DNA of 64,000 bases from assembly GCF_020529025.1 (NCBI RefSeq), contig NZ_JACNMM010000003.1, positions 543,553 through 607,552 of the forward strand, read 5' to 3'. Positions 19,521 to 27,623 of this stretch are shown piece after piece; position 1 is the first letter of the stretch; each line of letters starts with the position of its first letter. Below the pieces are notes generated by a model, which worked only from the letters and a program-made list of their open reading frames with translations, had not been told where the DNA came from and did no database searches. Source of the DNA: Oceaniglobus trochenteri. GTDB taxonomy: Bacteria; Pseudomonadota; Alphaproteobacteria; Rhodobacterales; Rhodobacteraceae. Both the position numbers and the translations under genes were made by a program.

Positions 19521-21276
19521 AAGCCGCCCTCTTTGGGTGGCCCTGGGCGCGCTGGTGCTGGTGTTTCACCTGGGCCTCGTGGCCTGGGGGCTGGTGCCCA
19601 ACCTTGTCGCGCGGCCGCTGCACATGGCGGTGATCCTGCCCTTTGTCTTCGTTGCGGGCGCGGCGGGCTGGCGGCTGTGGTCGGGGCTGGTGCTGGCCGG
19701 TCTGGGCATCGCGCTTTGCGGCTGGATCGCGCTGTCCCATGGCGATCTGCGCGACCAGTACGGGTTTCTTGAAGGGCCGGGGCAGGTGGCCATGGCCCTT
19801 GCCCTGCTGGTGATCGCCATGGAGGGCGCGCGCCGCGCCATTGGCTGGCCGCTGCCGCTGGTGGCGCTGGCGGCGCTGCTTTACGGGCTGTTCGGGCAGT
19901 ATATCCCGGGCGAATTCGGCCACTCCGGCACGCCGCTCCCCAGCTTCCTTGGCACGTTGACCATCGCCGAGGGCGGGCTTTGGGGCAGCCTGACAGGCGT
20001 TTCGGTCGGCGTGGTGGCGATTTTCGTGATTTTCGGCGCGGTGCTGAACGCGGGCGAGGCGGGGCAGGGGTTCATGAACGTGGCTGCCGCCGCTGCCGGG
20101 CGGCTGAACGGCGGGGCGGCCAAGGTTTCGGTCCTGTCCTCGGCGCTGTTCGGGTCGATCTCGGGCAGTGCATCGGCAAACGTCGCCAGCACCGGTGCCA
20201 TCACCCTGCCTGCGATGACCAAGCTGGGATACCCCCGGCGCCTTTCGGGCGCGGTCGAGGCGGTGGCATCGTCCGGCGGGCAGATCATGCCGCCGTTGAT
20301 GGGGGCCGGGGCCTTCGTGATGGTGGAACTGACGGGCGTTCCATACACCCAGATCATGCTGGCCGCGATCCTGCCCGCCGTGCTTTATTTCCTGGCGGTC
20401 TGGGTGGGCATCAACGCCTATGCCCAACGATACGAGCTGAAGGGCGTGCCAGAGGATCAGCGCCCGAGCCGGCGCGCCGTCTGGATCACCTCGGCCTTTT
20501 TCGCGGTGCCCTTCACCGTTCTGTTGGGGGCGATGTTCGGCGCCGGCTTCACGCCGCAATATGCCGCCTGTCTGGCCATCCTCACCGGCATGGCGGCGTT
20601 GTTCTTCGATGTGCGCCCGGGGATGAACCTGCGCCAGGGGCTGGTGCGGCTGGGGGATGCCTGCATCGCGGTGGGCCGCCAGGTGGCGATGATCGGGGCG
20701 ATCATCATCTGCGCCTCGATCGTGATCGGGGTGCTGGGGATCACGGGGCTGGGGGTCAAGCTGACCTCGGTGATCCTGTCGGGCGCGGGCGGGATGCTTT
20801 GGCCGGCCTTGTTGCTGACAGCGCTGGCCTGTCTGCTGCTGGGCATGGAGGTGCCGACAACCGCCGCCTATGTGATCTGCGTGTCGGTCGCCGGGCCGGC
20901 CCTGACGCAACTGGGGCTGGAGCCGTTGCAGGCGCATCTCTTCGTCTTCTGGTTCGCGCTTCTGTCGACCATCACGCCGCCGGTCTGCGGCGCAGTGTTC
21001 ATCGCCGCCGGGATGGTGGGCGAGAACTGGCTGAAGGTGGCCATGACGGCCATGGCGCTGGGGGTCGGGCTGTACCTGATTCCGCTGGGTATGATCGCGA
21101 ATGAGAACCTGATCCGCCTTGGCACCTCGCCCTTCTGGGCGCTTTGGGCCTTCGTGCGGGTCGGGGTCGGGCTTTCGCTCATCTCCTACGGGCTCATCGG
21201 TCGCGGCGGCGCGCTGCGCCGCGTCTCCCTCATCGCGGCGGGGCTGGTGGCGGTCTTCGTGAAGGGTGTGATTTAG
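19513..21276 (+). CDS. TRAP transporter fused permease (DctQM, 4TM/12TM type)
   Basis: A 587-residue inner-membrane protein with an N-terminal DctQ-like 4-helix part (residues about 10 to 115) fused to a DctM-like large domain, which includes GSISGSASANVASTGAITLPAM, EAVASSGGQIMPPLMGAGAF and LLLGMEVPTTAAYVICV. The fused form normally works with a TAXI-type periplasmic receptor for sodium-driven uptake of organic acids. No receptor gene is next to it here. The start overlaps the upstream amidase gene and the end overlaps the convergent ggt gene by 4 bases. Confidence 0.9.
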   Translation: MIESRPLWVALGALVLVFHLGLVAWGLVPNLVARPLHMAVILPFVFVAGAAGWRLWSGLVLAGLGIALCGWIALSHGDLRDQYGFLEGPGQVAMALALLVIAMEGARRAIGWPLPLVALAALLYGLFGQYIPGEFGHSGTPLPSFLGTLTIAEGGLWGSLTGVSVGVVAIFVIFGAVLNAGEAGQGFMNVAAAAAGRLNGGAAKVSVLSSALFGSISGSASANVASTGAITLPAMTKLGYPRRLSGAVEAVASSGGQIMPPLMGAGAFVMVELTGVPYTQIMLAAILPAVLYFLAVWVGINAYAQRYELKGVPEDQRPSRRAVWITSAFFAVPFTVLLGAMFGAGFTPQYAACLAILTGMAALFFDVRPGMNLRQGLVRLGDACIAVGRQVAMIGAIIICASIVIGVLGITGLGVKLTSVILSGAGGMLWPALLLTALACLLLGMEVPTTAAYVICVSVAGPALTQLGLEPLQAHLFVFWFALLSTITPPVCGAVFIAAGMVGENWLKVAMTAMALGVGLYLIPLGMIANENLIRLGTSPFWALWAFVRVGVGLSLISYGLIGRGGALRRVSLIAAGLVAVFVKGVI

Positions 21277-23045
21277 CGCCCCACGGCATAGGCCTGCATC
21301 AGGCGCGGGGTGGCGGCGCCCTTCATCATCCCGTCGGGGCGGTGGGACACTGCGGTCAGTCGCCCCACGGTCCAGGGGTCGGCCACATCCAGGCGGTGGC
21401 CACGGGCGCGCAGATCGTCCAGCACCCCGGCCCCCACGCCCGGTTCGATCATCAGATGCCCCGGATCGGCATTGCGCGGATAGAAGGACGCGGTGGCATG
21501 GACGGTGTGGAACAGCGGCGCATCGATGGCCTGTTGCAGGTTTTGCCCGCCGTGGATCAGGCGCAGCAGGAAGATCAGCTGCCACTGGTCCTGCTGATCG
21601 CCGCCGGGGGTGCCAAAGGCCAGGCGCGTTCCATCGGGGTGACGCGCGAACGATGGCGAAAGCGTGGTGCGCGGACGCTGCCCCGGGGCAAGCGAGGTGG
21701 CAAGCCCGGCATCGAGCCAGAACATCTGCGCCCGCGAATTCAACGGCATCCCGAGGCCGGGAATGCAGGGCGAGGATTGCAGCCAGCCGCCCGAAGGCGT
21801 GGCCGACACCATGTTGCCCCAACGATCGGCCACATCGACATGCACGGTATCGCCGCGCTTTTCGGTCAGGTGGGCCATGGTGGGTTCGCCCGCGCCGACG
21901 CCCGGGGCATCGTGGTGGCGGGCGGCGCGGGCCACCACCGCTTCGGCCCAGTGTTCAAGGCCCGCAATGGCGCCGGGGCGTTGTTCAAGCGACGCGGTGT
22001 CACCGATCTGCGCCCGGCGTGCGGCGGCGTAGTCGCCCGACAGCAGGGTATCGGCGGGAATGGCGTGATGGGCCGGGTCGCCATAATAGGCCTCGCGGTC
22101 GGCAAAGCCCAGTTTCAGGGTTTCCGTCACCGCATGGACGAAAGCGGCACTGCCGGGATCGGGCGTGATGCCCGAGAGGACATTCAGGTTCTGCAGAAGC
22201 GTCGGCCCCTGCGTCCAGAATCCGGGCTTGAACACCTGTGTGCCGTGGTGATCGACCGACAGGGCGGGTTCGTATGTGGCCTGCCAGCGGGCCATGTCCT
22301 CACCGCTCAGCACGCCCTTGCGACGGCTGCCTTCGGCATCCATCACGCAGGCCTCGCGCAGGTAGCTGTCGATGGCTTCGGCGATGAACCCCTGGGAAAA
22401 GGCGCGGCGGGCGGCGTCGATGCGGGCGGTGCGGCTGGCGCCCTTCGCCTCGACCAGAAGGCGCTCCCATGTGTCGGCCAGCGCGGGGTTCTTCATCAGG
22501 CCGCCCGCCTTCGGCCCGCCATCGCGCAACCAGACCTCGGCCGAGGTGGGCCATTCGTCGCGGAAGAACCCGGACAGATCCTGAATGGTCGCGGCGACAC
22601 GGGGCAGCACCGGGTGGCCGTGGCGGGCATAGTGGATGGCGGGCGCCAGCACATCGGCCAGGCCCATCGTGCCGTGATCGCGCAGCATCAGCATCCAGGC
22701 ATCGAAGGCGCCGGGAATGACAGTGGCCAGCAGGCCGGACCCGGGGATCATCGCCAGCCCTTCGGCCCGGTAGTGGGCGATGGTGGCCCCGGCCGGTGCG
22801 GTGCCCTGGCCGCAGATCACGCTGGGGGCGTCGGCGCCGGCGGGCCAGATCATCGCGGGCATGTCGCCCAGGGGGCCGTTCAGGTGCGGTTCGATCACAT
22901 GCAGGGTGAACCCCATGGCGACGGCGGCATCAAAGGCATTGCCTCCCGCCTCAAGCATCTTCATGCCCACGGCGGATGCGATCCAGTGGGTGCTGGCGAC
23001 CATGCCGAAGGTGCCCGAAAGCTCGGGGCGGGTGGTGAATGTCAT
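21273..23045 (-). CDS. ggt: Gamma-glutamyltransferase family protein
   Basis: A 590-residue Ntn-hydrolase precursor. MVASTHWIASAVGMKMLEAGGNAFDAAVAMGF is the usual N terminus. The autocleavage site and nucleophile are the Thr in DTVHVDVADRWGNMVSATPSGGW. FGTPGGDQQDQWQLIFLLRL lies in the small subunit. It transfers or hydrolyses gamma-glutamyl groups, as from glutathione. No clear signal peptide is seen, so this member may be cytosolic, as the FGTPGGDQQ group often is. The ATG overlaps the stop of the upstream aminotransferase gene by 4 bases. Confidence 0.92.
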   Translation of the reverse strand: MTFTTRPELSGTFGMVASTHWIASAVGMKMLEAGGNAFDAAVAMGFTLHVIEPHLNGPLGDMPAMIWPAGADAPSVICGQGTAPAGATIAHYRAEGLAMIPGSGLLATVIPGAFDAWMLMLRDHGTMGLADVLAPAIHYARHGHPVLPRVAATIQDLSGFFRDEWPTSAEVWLRDGGPKAGGLMKNPALADTWERLLVEAKGASRTARIDAARRAFSQGFIAEAIDSYLREACVMDAEGSRRKGVLSGEDMARWQATYEPALSVDHHGTQVFKPGFWTQGPTLLQNLNVLSGITPDPGSAAFVHAVTETLKLGFADREAYYGDPAHHAIPADTLLSGDYAAARRAQIGDTASLEQRPGAIAGLEHWAEAVVARAARHHDAPGVGAGEPTMAHLTEKRGDTVHVDVADRWGNMVSATPSGGWLQSSPCIPGLGMPLNSRAQMFWLDAGLATSLAPGQRPRTTLSPSFARHPDGTRLAFGTPGGDQQDQWQLIFLLRLIHGGQNLQQAIDAPLFHTVHATASFYPRNADPGHLMIEPGVGAGVLDDLRARGHRLDVADPWTVGRLTAVSHRPDGMMKGAATPRLMQAYAVGR

Positions 23046-23950
23046 GCCGTGTCTTTCGCGATCAGGTCTTTGTAGAGCTTCTGGATGCGTGCGGTGACGG
23101 GGCGGGTGCCGTCGCCCACCGGCTTGCCGTCGATCTCGGCCACCGGGGTCTGGGCGCCGAAGCTTCCCGTCAGGAATGCCTCGGAGGCGCCATGCGCCTC
23201 GAAGAGGGAAAAATTCTTTTCGAACACCGGGATGCCGTCGGCGCGGCAGAGGTCGATCACCTTCTGCCGGGTCACGCCGTTCATGCAGTAATCGCCCGTG
23301 CTGGTCCAAACCTCGCCCCGGCGCACGATGAAGAAGTTGCAGGCGTTGGTGGTGTTCACGAAACCATGGGGATCAAGCATCAGCGCCTCGTCCGCGCCGG
23401 CCTGTTCGGCCTGAAGGCAGGCGATGACGCAGTTCAGCTTGGAATGGCTGTTCAGCTTGGCATCCTGCGAGTGGGGCAGGCCGCGCACCTGGGGCACGGT
23501 GGCCAGGCGGATGCCGGCGGATTGCAACCGGTCGACCGGTTTGGAATGTTCCATGATGATCACCAGCGTCGGCCCCGAGCGCGACAGCGAAGGGTGCTGG
23601 AACGGCTTGGCCTTGACGCCGCGTGTCAGCATCAGGCGGCAATGCACATCGTTGTGCATGTCGTTGGCCCGGGCCGTGGCGGTGAGCGCGTCGAGGATGC
23701 CCGCGCGGTCCATGCCGGGGTCGAGGCTGACCGTCTTGCAGGCATCGAAGAAGCGATCCATGTGATCGTCGAAGAAGGCCCATTTGCCGTTGTAAAGGCG
23801 CATCCCCTCCCACATGCCGTCGCCCAGCATGAAGCCGCTGTCATAGACCGACACCTTGGCATCGTCGCGGTGCACGATATCGCCGTTCACATAGATGCGG
23901 ATGTCGCGGTTGCGGGTGTCTTCGTCGGCGTCGTGGGTCGTGGTGGCCAT
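23042..23950 (-). CDS. PLP-dependent class IV aminotransferase (BCAT/D-amino acid type)
   Basis: A 302-residue fold-type IV aminotransferase: SVYDSGFMLGDGMWEGMRLYNGK near residue 35, a central NSHSKLNC motif whose Lys171 is the likely Schiff-base residue, and FVNTTNACNFFIVRRGEVWTS. Branched-chain aminotransferase, D-alanine aminotransferase and aminodeoxychorismate lyase share the fold; the sequence does not separate them with certainty. It forms a coupled pair with ggt, which suggests a joint amino-acid or gamma-glutamyl salvage step. Confidence 0.88.
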   Translation of the reverse strand: MATTTHDADEDTRNRDIRIYVNGDIVHRDDAKVSVYDSGFMLGDGMWEGMRLYNGKWAFFDDHMDRFFDACKTVSLDPGMDRAGILDALTATARANDMHNDVHCRLMLTRGVKAKPFQHPSLSRSGPTLVIIMEHSKPVDRLQSAGIRLATVPQVRGLPHSQDAKLNSHSKLNCVIACLQAEQAGADEALMLDPHGFVNTTNACNFFIVRRGEVWTSTGDYCMNGVTRQKVIDLCRADGIPVFEKNFSLFEAHGASEAFLTGSFGAQTPVAEIDGKPVGDGTRPVTARIQKLYKDLIAKDTA

Positions 23951-24038
23951 GGTGTGTCCTGTTCAGTCTGAGCGTTTGAGGAGGGGGCGGACCGGGGCTC
24001 TGCCCCGGACCCCGGGATATTTCGGGACCAAAGATGGG

Positions 24039-25289
24039 TTACGGCGTTTCCCGCGCGGGGCGGATGCGGCCGCTGCATTCACCGAACCCGATGCCGTAGC
24101 CATCGCCATGGGCGGCGCCGGTCAGGGTGATGGTATCGCCGTCGTGCAGGAAGCTGCGGCGGGTGCCGTCCCGGAAGGCCAGAGGTTCGGCGCCGTTCCA
24201 GGTGCGTTCCAGAAGGCAGCCGCGCTGGTGCGGTTCAGCGCCGGAGACGGCGCCGGACCCCAGCAGGTCGCCCGGCGTCATCGCGCAGCCCGAGCTGGAG
24301 TGATGGGCCAGCATCTGCGCTGGGGACCAGTACATTTCGGCAAAGTTGGTTTCGCAGATCGTTTCGGTTGTCCCGTTCTCGGGGGTCAGGCTGGCACAGA
24401 GAGTGATGTCGAAAAGCGCCGGTCCGGTGTCGGCCAGGTGCGGCAGAAGCGGCACCGCGCGCGGTGGCGTGGGGCAGCGGAACGGCGCGAGGGCGGCGGC
24501 GGTGACGATCCAGGGGCTGATCGTGGTGGCAAAGGCCTTGGCCTGGAAGGGGCCGAGGGGTTGGTATTCCCAGGCCTGGATGTCACGGGCGGACCAGTCG
24601 TTCAGAAGGACATAGCCAAAGATCATCGCATCGGCCTGGTCGACGGTGACACCTTGCCCCATGGAAGAGCCGGTTCCGACCACGGCGCCCAGCTCGAGTT
24701 CGTAATCCAGTTTCCGCGATGCCCCGAAGGCGGGGGCGGTCGCGCCGGGGGGCATCAGTTGCCCGCGCGGGCGGATCACCTCGGTGCCGCTGACCACCAC
24801 CGTGCTGGCGCGGCCGTTATAGCCGATGGGCATGTGCGGCCAGTTGGGCGGCAGGGCATTTTCGGCGCCGCGGAACATGGTGCCCACGTTGGTGGCATGG
24901 TGGCGCGAGGCGTAGAAATCGGTGAATTCGCTGATGGTGAAGGGCAGGTGAAGCCGCGCATCGGCCATGGGAACGAGGCAGGGTTCCAGGATGGCGCGGT
25001 CTTCGGCATCTTCGGCCAGAAGCGCCGTCAGCAGCCGCCGCAGGCTGTGCCAGGCATCGGGGCCAAGGGCCATGACCCCGTTCCAGCGCGGCTGATCGAA
25101 AAGGCCCTCGCCCAGCCCGATCATCCCGGCGGCATCGGCGGCTGCAAGATCGAGGATCATGTCGCCGATCGCAACCCCGCAGCGGGGCGGGCTGTCGGCG
25201 GTGGAAAACACCCCGTAGGGCAGGTTGTTGAGCGGAAAGGGCGTGTCGGGCCGATTGGCCGAGGCGACCCAGCTGGGCAAAAGGGGCAT
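24039..25289 (-). CDS. fahA: Fumarylacetoacetase
   Basis: A 416-residue protein with the two FAH parts: an N-terminal SH3-like domain and the C-terminal hydrolase domain with FTDFYASRHHATNVGTMFRG (His and metal region), KLDYELELGAVVG, and LNDWSARDIQAWEYQPLGPFQAKAF. It hydrolyses fumarylacetoacetate to fumarate and acetoacetate, the last step of tyrosine catabolism that begins with HmgA. A small reading frame with a good ribosome site ends 8 bases upstream, which may couple the two. The LacI gene further upstream on the same strand is not an obvious specific regulator. Confidence 0.95.
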   Translation of the reverse strand: MPLLPSWVASANRPDTPFPLNNLPYGVFSTADSPPRCGVAIGDMILDLAAADAAGMIGLGEGLFDQPRWNGVMALGPDAWHSLRRLLTALLAEDAEDRAILEPCLVPMADARLHLPFTISEFTDFYASRHHATNVGTMFRGAENALPPNWPHMPIGYNGRASTVVVSGTEVIRPRGQLMPPGATAPAFGASRKLDYELELGAVVGTGSSMGQGVTVDQADAMIFGYVLLNDWSARDIQAWEYQPLGPFQAKAFATTISPWIVTAAALAPFRCPTPPRAVPLLPHLADTGPALFDITLCASLTPENGTTETICETNFAEMYWSPAQMLAHHSSSGCAMTPGDLLGSGAVSGAEPHQRGCLLERTWNGAEPLAFRDGTRRSFLHDGDTITLTGAAHGDGYGIGFGECSGRIRPARETP

Positions 25290-25297
25290 GTCGCGGC

Positions 25298-25453
25298 TCA
25301 GACCGGGGGGCGGGTTTCGCCGACCCCGAGGGGGACGGGACGACCGCTTGCCATGGGCGACTCTGTCGTTCGCGCCTGGAACAGGGCCGACATTCCGGCG
25401 CATTCGGTCCTGCGGGCGGGGCCGGGCGGCGCGACCATGGGTTCGATGGGCAT
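25298..25453 (-). CDS. Small hypothetical protein upstream of fahA
   Basis: A 51-codon frame with AGGAG seven bases before its ATG, ending 8 bases before fahA. The product is Pro- and Arg-rich with no membrane segment or known motif. The ribosome site and tight spacing support translation, but composition in this GC-rich genome makes chance frames common. It could be a leader peptide or an unrecognised small protein. Confidence 0.35.
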   Translation of the reverse strand: MPIEPMVAPPGPARRTECAGMSALFQARTTESPMASGRPVPLGVGETRPPV

Positions 25454-25536
25454 CGGCGTTCTCCTGCTGGTGATGGCGCGAGGTTCGGCGGATGGGGCGC
25501 CAGCGTCAAACCCTTTCTGGCGGCACTGCGGGGCGA

Positions 25537-26577
25537 TCAATCCTTGTAGCGGCGCAGGGTATCGCCCGGTTGCAGTTTTGGGGTCAGCTCGATCCGCTGA
25601 CCGCCTTCGCTGACCCGCCCCGAGGCCCGGTCGGCGATGATGCGGGCCGCGGCGCGCCCGATCTCGGCCCGGCCAGCATCCATGGTCGCCAGTTGCTTGG
25701 GCAGCCCCTGCAGGAATTCGACCCCGTTGAAACCGGCCATGCCCAGCCTGCCCGGCACGTCGATCCCGGCTTCGAGACAGTAGAGAAGCCCCCCCGCGCC
25801 GATCATGTCGTTCGAGAAATAGAGGAAATCGAGGTCGGGATCGCGGGCAAGGATGGCCTGGGTCATCTCGCGCCCCTTCACCAGCGCCGAGCCGCCATCG
25901 TAGAACTCCTGCTCGATCACTTCGAGCCCGGTCTTGGCCAGCGCCTCGGTAAAGCCTTCAAAGCGTTTGCGGGCGCGGAAATCCAGCGGCATCTTGGTGC
26001 CGAGAAAGCCGATCCTCTCGAACCCCTGCTTGACGATGGCCTTGGCCATTTCGCGCCCGGCCCGGCGATGCGAGATGCCGACAACGGCATCCACCGCCTC
26101 GCCGTCCACGTCCATGATCTCGACCACGGGAATGCCGCTGGCACGCAGCATCGCCATGCTGGCCTCGGAATGCTCCAGCCCGGCGATGATGACGCCGGAA
26201 GGCCGCCAGGACAGCATCTCGTAAAGGACCTGTTCTTCCCGTTCGGGGCGATAGTTCGTGACCCCCACGACCGGCTGAAGCTCGGTATCGTCCAGAACCT
26301 CGGAAATCCCGGTCATCACCTCGGGAAAGACCATGTTGCTGAGGCTGGGGATGATGACCGCGACCAGGTTGACCTGGGACGAGGCCAGGGCGCCCGCGAT
26401 CTTGTTGGGCACGTATCCCATGCGCTTGGCGGTCTCCAGAACCTTGGTGCGTGTCGCTGCGCTCACGTCGCCGCGATTGCGCAGGACCCGGCTGACCGTC
26501 ATCTCGCTGACCCCGGATTCCTCGGACACGTCCCGCAGGGTCAGTTGACGGCGGGGGGGTGGCAGGTCAGATGGCAC
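25537..26577 (-). CDS. LacI-family transcriptional regulator (GntR-like branch)
   Basis: A 346-residue regulator with an N-terminal LacI helix-turn-helix (LTLRDVSEESGVSEMTVSRVLRN, residues 12 to 34), the hinge NKIAGALASSQ, and a periplasmic-binding-protein-like sensor domain. The N-terminal style and the NLVAVIIPSLSNMVFPEVMTG start of the sensor resemble GntR, the gluconate repressor. The effector is unknown. A 13-bp near-palindrome with a central CG lies between this gene and the divergent aspartate dehydrogenase gene and may be its operator. Confidence 0.9.
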   Translation of the reverse strand: MPSDLPPPRRQLTLRDVSEESGVSEMTVSRVLRNRGDVSAATRTKVLETAKRMGYVPNKIAGALASSQVNLVAVIIPSLSNMVFPEVMTGISEVLDDTELQPVVGVTNYRPEREEQVLYEMLSWRPSGVIIAGLEHSEASMAMLRASGIPVVEIMDVDGEAVDAVVGISHRRAGREMAKAIVKQGFERIGFLGTKMPLDFRARKRFEGFTEALAKTGLEVIEQEFYDGGSALVKGREMTQAILARDPDLDFLYFSNDMIGAGGLLYCLEAGIDVPGRLGMAGFNGVEFLQGLPKQLATMDAGRAEIGRAAARIIADRASGRVSEGGQRIELTPKLQPGDTLRRYKD

Positions 26578-26629
26578 GGGCGCGGTCCTTTGTGGTTCGG
26601 GCTAGGTTAACTGGTATCCGTTCCTTACG

Positions 26630-26642
26630 CCAAGCGCTTTGG
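26630..26642. promoter_or_regulatory. Candidate LacI-type operator
   Basis: CCAAGCGCTTTGG contains the perfect 8-bp palindrome AAGCGCTT with a central CG, the hallmark of LacI-family sites. It lies 53 bases upstream of the LacI gene start and 33 bases upstream of the nadX start, so one bound dimer could control both. Confidence 0.4.
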
Positions 26643-26674
26643 TGTATGAAGCCTGCAAAGAGGATGGGGGTGCC

Positions 26675-27460
26675 ATGAATATCCTGATGATCGGTCACGG
26701 CGCCTTGGCGGCGCATGTCGCGGCGCATCTGCCCGCGCCCTGGCGGATCACCCATGTCCTGTGCCGCCCGGGGCGCGAGGATGCCGCGCGGGTGGTTCTT
26801 GGCCCGGTGAAGGTGCTGACTTCGGCCGAGGGGCTGGTCCAGGGTGTCGATCTGGCGGTGGAACTGGCCGGGCAGGGGGCGCTGGCCCGGCATGGTCCGC
26901 GCCTTCTGGCGCGGGGGCTGGATGTGCTGGCGGTCTCTACCGGTGCCCTGGCCGATCCGGCGGTCGAGGCGGCGCTGACGGCGCCCGCGCCGGGGCGGCT
27001 TGAACTGGCCTCGGGGGCCATCGGCGCGCTGGACGCCCTCGCGGCGGCCCGCTGCGGTGGTCTGGACGAGGTGACCTACCGCGGGCGCAAACCGCCCCGC
27101 GGCTGGGCCGGGTCGCCGGCCGAGCAGGTGCTGGACCTGGCCGCGCTGCGCGGCCCGACGCCCCATTTCAGTGGAACCGCACGCGAGGCGGCGCGGCTTT
27201 ACCCGAAGAACGCCAATGTCGCCGCCTCGGTCGCGCTGGCCGGAATCGGGTTCGACCGCACCACGGTTGAACTGATCGCCGACCCGGACATCGCCGAGAA
27301 CATCCACGAACTGACGTTTTCGGGGGGCTTCGGAACGGCCAGCTTCCGCATCGCGGCGCGCGGCCTGCCCGACAACCCGCGATCCTCGGCCCTGACGGCG
27401 ATGAGCGTGCTTGCCGCCCTCACCCGCATCGCAGCCCACAAAGACGCGGTTTCGGGATGA
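26675..27460 (+). CDS. nadX: L-aspartate dehydrogenase
   Basis: A 261-residue protein with an N-terminal Rossmann fold (ILMIGHGALAAHVA), the substrate-domain segment LYPKNANVAASVALAGIGFDRTTVEL, and the family motif DIAENIHELTFSGGFG. The family converts aspartate to iminoaspartate with NAD(P)+, feeding NAD synthesis, or runs in reverse or in catabolism. The ATG at 26675 begins the Rossmann strand directly. No nadA or nadC is adjacent. It is the last chromosomal protein gene before the prophage and is divergent from the LacI gene. Confidence 0.9.
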   Translation: MNILMIGHGALAAHVAAHLPAPWRITHVLCRPGREDAARVVLGPVKVLTSAEGLVQGVDLAVELAGQGALARHGPRLLARGLDVLAVSTGALADPAVEAALTAPAPGRLELASGAIGALDALAAARCGGLDEVTYRGRKPPRGWAGSPAEQVLDLAALRGPTPHFSGTAREAARLYPKNANVAASVALAGIGFDRTTVELIADPDIAENIHELTFSGGFGTASFRIAARGLPDNPRSSALTAMSVLAALTRIAAHKDAVSG

Positions 27461-27511
27461 CAGGCGGAACGCGCAACTGTAAGAAACCCCCACCGCAGGT
27501 CACAAGACCCG

Positions 27512-27587
27512 GCCCCGTGGCTCAACTGGATAGAGCAGCCCCCTCCTAAGGGGCAGGTTGCAGGTTCGAATCCTGCCGGGGTCGCCA
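27512..27587 (+). tRNA. tRNA-Arg (anticodon CCT)
   Basis: A 76-nt cloverleaf: acceptor arms GGCCCCG / CGGGGTC (one G-T pair), anticodon stem GCCCC/GGGGC enclosing the loop CTCCTAA with anticodon CCT, T stem GCAGG/CCTGC around TTCGAAT, discriminator G and encoded CCA. It reads AGG codons. The 3' half is the likely integration site of the prophage that follows, whose integrase gene ends 36 bases downstream. The intact tRNA indicates that the phage restores the 3' end. Confidence 0.97.
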
Positions 27588-27590
27588 TCT
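27545..27590. other. Probable attL (phage/chromosome junction)
   Basis: The 3' half of the tRNA-Arg gene is directly followed by the convergent integrase gene, which is the usual layout of a tRNA-targeted prophage end. The exact crossover core cannot be fixed because attR lies outside the window. The bounds are approximate. Confidence 0.5.
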
Positions 27591-27623
27591 TTATCAAAGT
27601 AAATCAACATCATGGCTTTCCGT

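Noticed and set aside
19225..21822. Very long minus-strand frame (865 codons) opposite the amidase and TRAP genes
   Set aside because: It is an antisense shadow: His/Gln/Arg-rich with no domain, opposite genes with clear families and membrane segments.
21144..23075. 643-codon plus-strand frame opposite ggt
   Set aside because: GGT is full-length with its catalytic Thr on the minus strand; the opposite frame is a GC-driven artefact.
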